Below, in pieces: positions 53,628 through 56,951 of a stretch of 56,951 nt of DNA (its first letter is position 1; every line of letters starts with the position of its first letter). The translations under genes and the position numbers were made by a program. Location of the stretch: assembly GCA_017303975.1 (NCBI GenBank), contig JAFLBG010000020.1:1-56951 (forward strand), read 5' to 3'. Below the pieces are notes generated by a model. It saw only the letters and a program-made list of their open reading frames with translations, ran no database searches and was not told where the DNA came from. Source of the stretch: Bacteroidota bacterium (GTDB taxonomy: Bacteria > Bacteroidota > Bacteroidia > JAFLBG01).

Positions 53628-54815
53628 CTATTGTTTAAGTAAGCTTTTGTAAAGCCTATCAACATTGCTTGATAGCGCATGGTAAGAAAATTTGTTTTTT
53701 ACAAAATCCCATCCCTTTTCCGACATTTTTTTTCTAACTGTATCATTTGATATTAGTTCTGTCAGCTTTTCTGAGAAAGCTTCAGGAGTAAAATTATTTA
53801 CTAAAAATGCCGTTTCGTTTGGAAGCACAATGTTTTCAATGCCGCCTACATTTGTTGTGATTATTGGTTTGTTGGCAGCTTGGGCTTCTATTAAACTTAC
53901 GGGAGTGCCCTCGTTAAATGAAGTTAGTGCAATTATTTCTACGCCATTGCATACCCAATCTACATTTTTTATCCATGAGGTAAATGTGATGGTTGCTTTT
54001 CTTTTTTCCTTTAGAAAATCTACGGTGTCAATACCCAAAGAAGCAGCAATAGCTTCTATGTTTTGTCTTTCTTCGCCATCGCCTACAATAAACGCCCTCA
54101 CTTTTTTATCCGTTGATTTTAGAGTGATACTAAGCGCATCTAAAAAGAGCTTGTGATTCTTAATTGGCACTAAACGGCCAACAATAGCAATAGCAATTTC
54201 ATCATCATCAACTAAATAGTGCTCTCTAAATGACTTTCTTTTTTCTGCGGCACCATTTTGAAATCTTTCTAAATCAAAACCCAGATTAACTACATGTGTT
54301 TTATTGGGATTGCAGATTTTAAATTTTTCGGTAAGTTCTTTTTTTTGTATTTCGCTAATTGCGATAATTGCATTTGTTTTAGACGCTAAAAAACGTTCTA
54401 TCATTTTATATATTGCCGTTTTCCAAGAAGCAAAGTACGAGTGAAAAACATGACCATGGAATGTATGCACAATAATTGGCACTCCGCACGTTATTGCAGC
54501 CAATCTGCCCAATGTGCCTGCTTTTGATGCATGTGTATGCACAATGTCCGGTTTGTGCTCCTTAATCAATTTGCGTATCCTTAAAAACGATTTTAAATCG
54601 TTCAATGGATTAATTGATCTTCGCATTTCAGCAATTATAATGGGTTCTATACCTAAATTGCGTACTATAAACTCCGAACTCTCTTCTGTATCATCTTTTT
54701 GCCCACCTACAAGAATAGTTTCGTACTCAGCAGGTAGATATTTTGTCAAATAAGCTACATTGTAGGTAGGACCACCTAAATTAAACCTATTGATGATGCG
54801 AATTATCTTTGGCAT
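53628..54815 (-). CDS. Family 4 glycosyltransferase
   Basis: The 395-residue GT-B protein has the GT4 features: IIRIINRFNLGGPTYNVAYL at the start (a glycine loop close to nucleotide-sugar contacts), HTHASKAGTLGRLAA near 95-109, IVGRLVPIKNHKLFLDAL near 215, and the EX7E motif EGTPVSLIE near 305. This resembles polysaccharide-locus GT4 enzymes that transfer N-acetyl sugars to lipid carriers. It is separated from the main locus by housekeeping genes and precedes recF by eight bases. Confidence 0.86.
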   Translation of the reverse strand: MPKIIRIINRFNLGGPTYNVAYLTKYLPAEYETILVGGQKDDTEESSEFIVRNLGIEPIIIAEMRRSINPLNDLKSFLRIRKLIKEHKPDIVHTHASKAGTLGRLAAITCGVPIIVHTFHGHVFHSYFASWKTAIYKMIERFLASKTNAIIAISEIQKKELTEKFKICNPNKTHVVNLGFDLERFQNGAAEKRKSFREHYLVDDDEIAIAIVGRLVPIKNHKLFLDALSITLKSTDKKVRAFIVGDGEERQNIEAIAASLGIDTVDFLKEKRKATITFTSWIKNVDWVCNGVEIIALTSFNEGTPVSLIEAQAANKPIITTNVGGIENIVLPNETAFLVNNFTPEAFSEKLTELISNDTVRKKMSEKGWDFVKNKFSYHALSSNVDRLYKSLLKQ

Positions 54816-54847
54816 ATAAAAGCCGTAAAGGCTGTTAGAAAACTAAT

Positions 54848-55447
54848 TTATCTTGTAAGACGATAACCAATACTGCCATTAATTGTCCAATCAAATTCCA
54901 TAGTGGTTGAGTATTTGTCAAAAGGGTCGTTATTCGTAAAGAATTTAAGCATTCCTAAGCCAACTGCCGCATTCAAGTTTAACCCATTCAATAATTGAAG
55001 ACTAACGCCTCCCATACCTTTTACGGAAGTTCCCCAATCTTTAACTAAATGTACAAAACTAACATTCGGTCCCGCATAAAAGCGGTGATGTCCATCTCCC
55101 AATACAAATTCACCGACTCTGCGCTCATAATTATATACTTCACCAATGTAATAGCGCCCCTCTATCCCAAATTCTTGATATGTTTTACCCACTCCAATTG
55201 TCACAGGAATTCTTATCCCAATGTTTAATGAGTCCATTACATACTCATAACCAACGGTAAATTGGTTAAAAGCGAATTGAACCGGATCACAAAAGAATAA
55301 ATGAGGCGTTAGTCCTCCATTTTCTTTAGTTGGAAATGATTTGAGTTCGTTTAGTCGATTTATTTTTGTTGGATTAAAGGATGCTTGACCGAAAATAAGG
55401 CTTCCAATTGCAACAAATACGATAAAAAGGGAGATTTTTCTGTTCAT
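54848..55447 (-). CDS. Secreted, outer-membrane beta-barrel-like protein of unknown function
   Basis: The 199-residue protein starts with a signal peptide (hydrophobic residues 5-17, likely cut after IFGQ at residue 20). The rest alternates hydrophobic and polar residues in strands such as FTVGYEYVMDSLNIGIRIPV and ends RLTR after an aromatic-rich stretch (FDWTINGSIGYRL). This fits a small outer-membrane beta-barrel (opacity-like). I do not recognise a family. It lies alone between a GT4 gene and rpmH. Confidence 0.5.
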   Translation of the reverse strand: MNRKISLFIVFVAIGSLIFGQASFNPTKINRLNELKSFPTKENGGLTPHLFFCDPVQFAFNQFTVGYEYVMDSLNIGIRIPVTIGVGKTYQEFGIEGRYYIGEVYNYERRVGEFVLGDGHHRFYAGPNVSFVHLVKDWGTSVKGMGGVSLQLLNGLNLNAAVGLGMLKFFTNNDPFDKYSTTMEFDWTINGSIGYRLTR

Positions 55448-55482
55448 TTGTGGTTGTTATTTTTGTTTCAATATAAAAACTT

Positions 55483-55513
55483 TTTGTCAATACGAAAAGC
55501 ATTTATATATTTG
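55483..55513 (+). promoter_or_regulatory. Bacteroidota housekeeping promoter of rpmH (-33 TTTG, -7 TATATTTG)
   Basis: TTTG at 55483-55486 and TATATTTG at 55506-55513 are separated by exactly 19 bases, the classical arrangement of the Bacteroidota primary sigma factor. The leader to the ATG at 55549 is about 30 bases. This is the best-formed promoter in the window. Confidence 0.8.
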
Positions 55514-55548
55514 CAAACGATTTTTAGGTAATTTAATATAAAAGAAAG

Positions 55549-55704
55549 ATGAAACGTACATTTCAACCATCAAGAAAAAAGAGAACTAATAAACATGGTT
55601 TTCGCGAAAGAATGTCTACTGCAAATGGTAGAAGGGTGTTGGCTGCTAGAAGAAAAAGAGGTAGAAAAAAATTAACTGTATCGAGCGAAAAAACACACAA
55701 ATAA
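55549..55704 (+). CDS. rpmH: Ribosomal protein bL34
   Basis: The 51-residue, strongly basic protein begins [20 protein letters not shown] and has the diagnostic [20 protein letters not shown], the bL34 signature. Length fits Bacteroidota L34 (about 50-53). It is preceded by a strong promoter and followed by a terminator, so it is a single-gene transcript. In many bacteria rpmH lies near dnaA and the replication origin, but here it lies near recF and carB. Confidence 0.97.
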   Translation: MKRTFQPSRKKRTNKHGFRERMSTANGRRVLAARRKRGRKKLTVSSEKTHK

Positions 55705-55741
55705 TCCTTGAATATTTGGAAGTTTACCAATTAAACAAAAG

Positions 55742-55771
55742 AAAAGCTGCTCCACAAGAGCGGCTTTTTTT
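55742..55771 (+). terminator. Intrinsic terminator after rpmH
   Basis: AAAAGCTGCTC pairs with GAGCGGCTTTT (one G-U pair) around a five-base loop and runs into a T tract, 37 bases after the rpmH stop and 48 bases before the carB start. Confidence 0.8.
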
Positions 55772-55819
55772 GTGTTTAACCTATTTTATTTGCCTAATTT
55801 ACTTACTTAAACCTATTAT

Positions 55820-56951
55820 ATGCCAAAGGATAGTTCAATAAAATCAGTGCTAATTATCGGTAGTGGTCCAATTGTTATTGGGCAAGCTTGCGAGTTTGAT
55901 TATTCAGGCTCACAAGCAGCACGTTCGCTAAAGGAAGAAGGTATTGAAGTTACCTTAATAAACTCGAATCCGGCTACTATAATGACGGATAAGGTTACCG
56001 CAGAACATGTTTATCTGTTGCCTTTAACAACGCAATCTATTGTTAAAATTTTAGAAGAGCGAAAAATAGATGCCGTATTGCCTACTATGGGCGGACAAAC
56101 AGCACTAAACTTGGCAATGAAGTGCGATGAGATGGGGATTTGGAAGAAATATGGTGTGCGAATGATTGGAGTTGATGTTCAAGCCATTCAAATAACGGAG
56201 GATAGGGAAAAATTTAGAAATAAAATGATCGAGATAGGTGTTGGCATGGCTCCATCACGTATTGCTCGTTCTTTTTTAGAAGGAAAAGAAATTGCACAAG
56301 AATTTGGATTTCCGTTGGTAATAAGACCGTCTTTTACCCTTGGTGGCAGCGGAGGAGCTGTTGTATATAAAAAAGAAAATTTTGATTCGGATTTAAATAG
56401 AGGGTTGCATACATCCCCGATTCATGAGGTGTTGATAGATAAAGCTGTTTTAGGATGGAAAGAATTTGAATTGGAATTGTTGCGTGATGCGAATGACAAT
56501 GTGTGTATTATTTGCTCAATCGAAAATTTTGATCCGATGGGAATTCACACAGGAGATTCGATAACAGTTGCTCCTGCAATGACATTAAGCGATAGCACAT
56601 TTCAGCGTATGCGTACGTTAGCTATCAAAATGATGCGTTCTATCGGCAATTTTGCAGGTGGCTGTAACGTACAGTTTGCGGTAAGTCCGGATGAAAAAGA
56701 AGATATTATTGCAATTGAGATAAATCCTCGTGTTTCCCGTTCATCTGCACTGGCAAGTAAAGCTACAGGGTATCCTATTGCCAAAATAGCTTCTAAACTG
56801 GCTATTGGTTACAATTTAGATGAAGTAGAAAATCAAATTACTAAAAGTACTTCGGCCTATTTTGAACCAACATTAGATTATGTTATTGTAAAAATTCCGC
56901 GATGGAATTTTGATAAATTTAAAGGCGCTAAGCGAGAATTAGGCTTTCAAA
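55820..56951 (+). CDS. carB: Carbamoyl-phosphate synthase large subunit, N-terminal part
   Basis: CarB makes carbamoyl phosphate for arginine and pyrimidine synthesis. The frame is open from the ATG at 55820 to the end of the window, 377 codons of an expected ~1,070. Recognisable blocks are GSGPIVIGQACEFDYSGSQA near residue 13, the LPTMGGQTALNLA segment near 89, the ATP-grasp loop FTLGGSGGAV near 174, and ELLRDANDNVCIICSIENFDPMG near 215, then INPRVSRSSALASKATGYP near 300. The last codons (FDKFKGAKRELGFQ) match the family's carboxy-phosphate domain border. No frameshift is seen in this part. Confidence 0.95.
   Translation, partial: MPKDSSIKSVLIIGSGPIVIGQACEFDYSGSQAARSLKEEGIEVTLINSNPATIMTDKVTAEHVYLLPLTTQSIVKILEERKIDAVLPTMGGQTALNLAMKCDEMGIWKKYGVRMIGVDVQAIQITEDREKFRNKMIEIGVGMAPSRIARSFLEGKEIAQEFGFPLVIRPSFTLGGSGGAVVYKKENFDSDLNRGLHTSPIHEVLIDKAVLGWKEFELELLRDANDNVCIICSIENFDPMGIHTGDSITVAPAMTLSDSTFQRMRTLAIKMMRSIGNFAGGCNVQFAVSPDEKEDIIAIEINPRVSRSSALASKATGYPIAKIASKLAIGYNLDEVENQITKSTSAYFEPTLDYVIVKIPRWNFDKFKGAKRELGFQ

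Overview
The window is AT-rich, with short A- and T-rich leaders in place of clear Shine-Dalgarno sites. Several genes are preceded by TAnnTTTG promoter elements, in two cases with a TTG/TTTG element 19-20 bases upstream. Together with the gene families present (Bacteroidota-type UvrA zinc module, DUF4249-like lipoprotein, DUF6056-like membrane protein), this points to a member of the Bacteroidota, possibly near the flavobacteria or sphingobacteria. The genus cannot be read from the sequence. No insertion sequence, prophage or CRISPR array was seen.

Layout. Bases 1-2006 hold housekeeping genes: the end of priA, a secreted N-acetylmuramoyl-alanine amidase and arfB. Bases 2083-13107 begin a large surface-polysaccharide locus: acyltransferases (one frameshifted), a polytopic membrane protein, a minus-strand operon (methyltransferase, GT2, asparagine synthase, acyltransferase), an NDP-sugar epimerase, and a DPM1-like GT2 followed by a GT-C-like membrane transferase. 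Bases 13148-28920 are a run of 17 tightly packed or overlapping genes built around CMP-pseudaminic acid synthesis (pseB, pseC, pseH, pseI, pseF). Mixed with these are a formyltransferase, an oxidoreductase/aminotransferase pair, a second GNAT, an FkbH-acyl carrier protein-TylF-type methyltransferase cassette, and two amidotransferases flanking HisH/HisF-like ammonia-supplying subunits. Bases 29043-36443 hold a candidate nonulosonate transferase, a Wzx flippase, an FkbM methyltransferase, an unknown cupin-like protein, a GT4 and two membrane proteins.

Bases 36498-40004 are a PhnP-like hydrolase, phosphoenolpyruvate synthase and tRNA-Asp. Bases 40133-45091 are the export and initiation module: Wza lipoprotein, Wzc-type tyrosine kinase with a tyrosine-rich tail, RfbC, and a WecA-type initiating transferase. 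The rest (45124-56951) is mostly housekeeping: lytic transglycosylase, uvrA, ffh, folD, a lipoprotein, recF, a GT4, a beta-barrel-like protein, rpmH and the start of carB.

How it fits together (inference). The WecA-like enzyme loads the first sugar-phosphate on undecaprenyl phosphate, the glycosyltransferases extend it, Wzx flips it, and Wza/Wzc control polymer export. The central operon would supply an elaborately N-acylated pseudaminic acid. Candidate decorations are acetyl, formyl, acetamidino and an ACP-borne, possibly O-methylated, glyceryl group. Two features deserve attention: no recognisable PseG is present, and the HisF-like subunit keeps the ammonia-gate residues while its cyclase Asp11 is replaced by Val, as expected for a subunit that delivers ammonia rather than making histidine.
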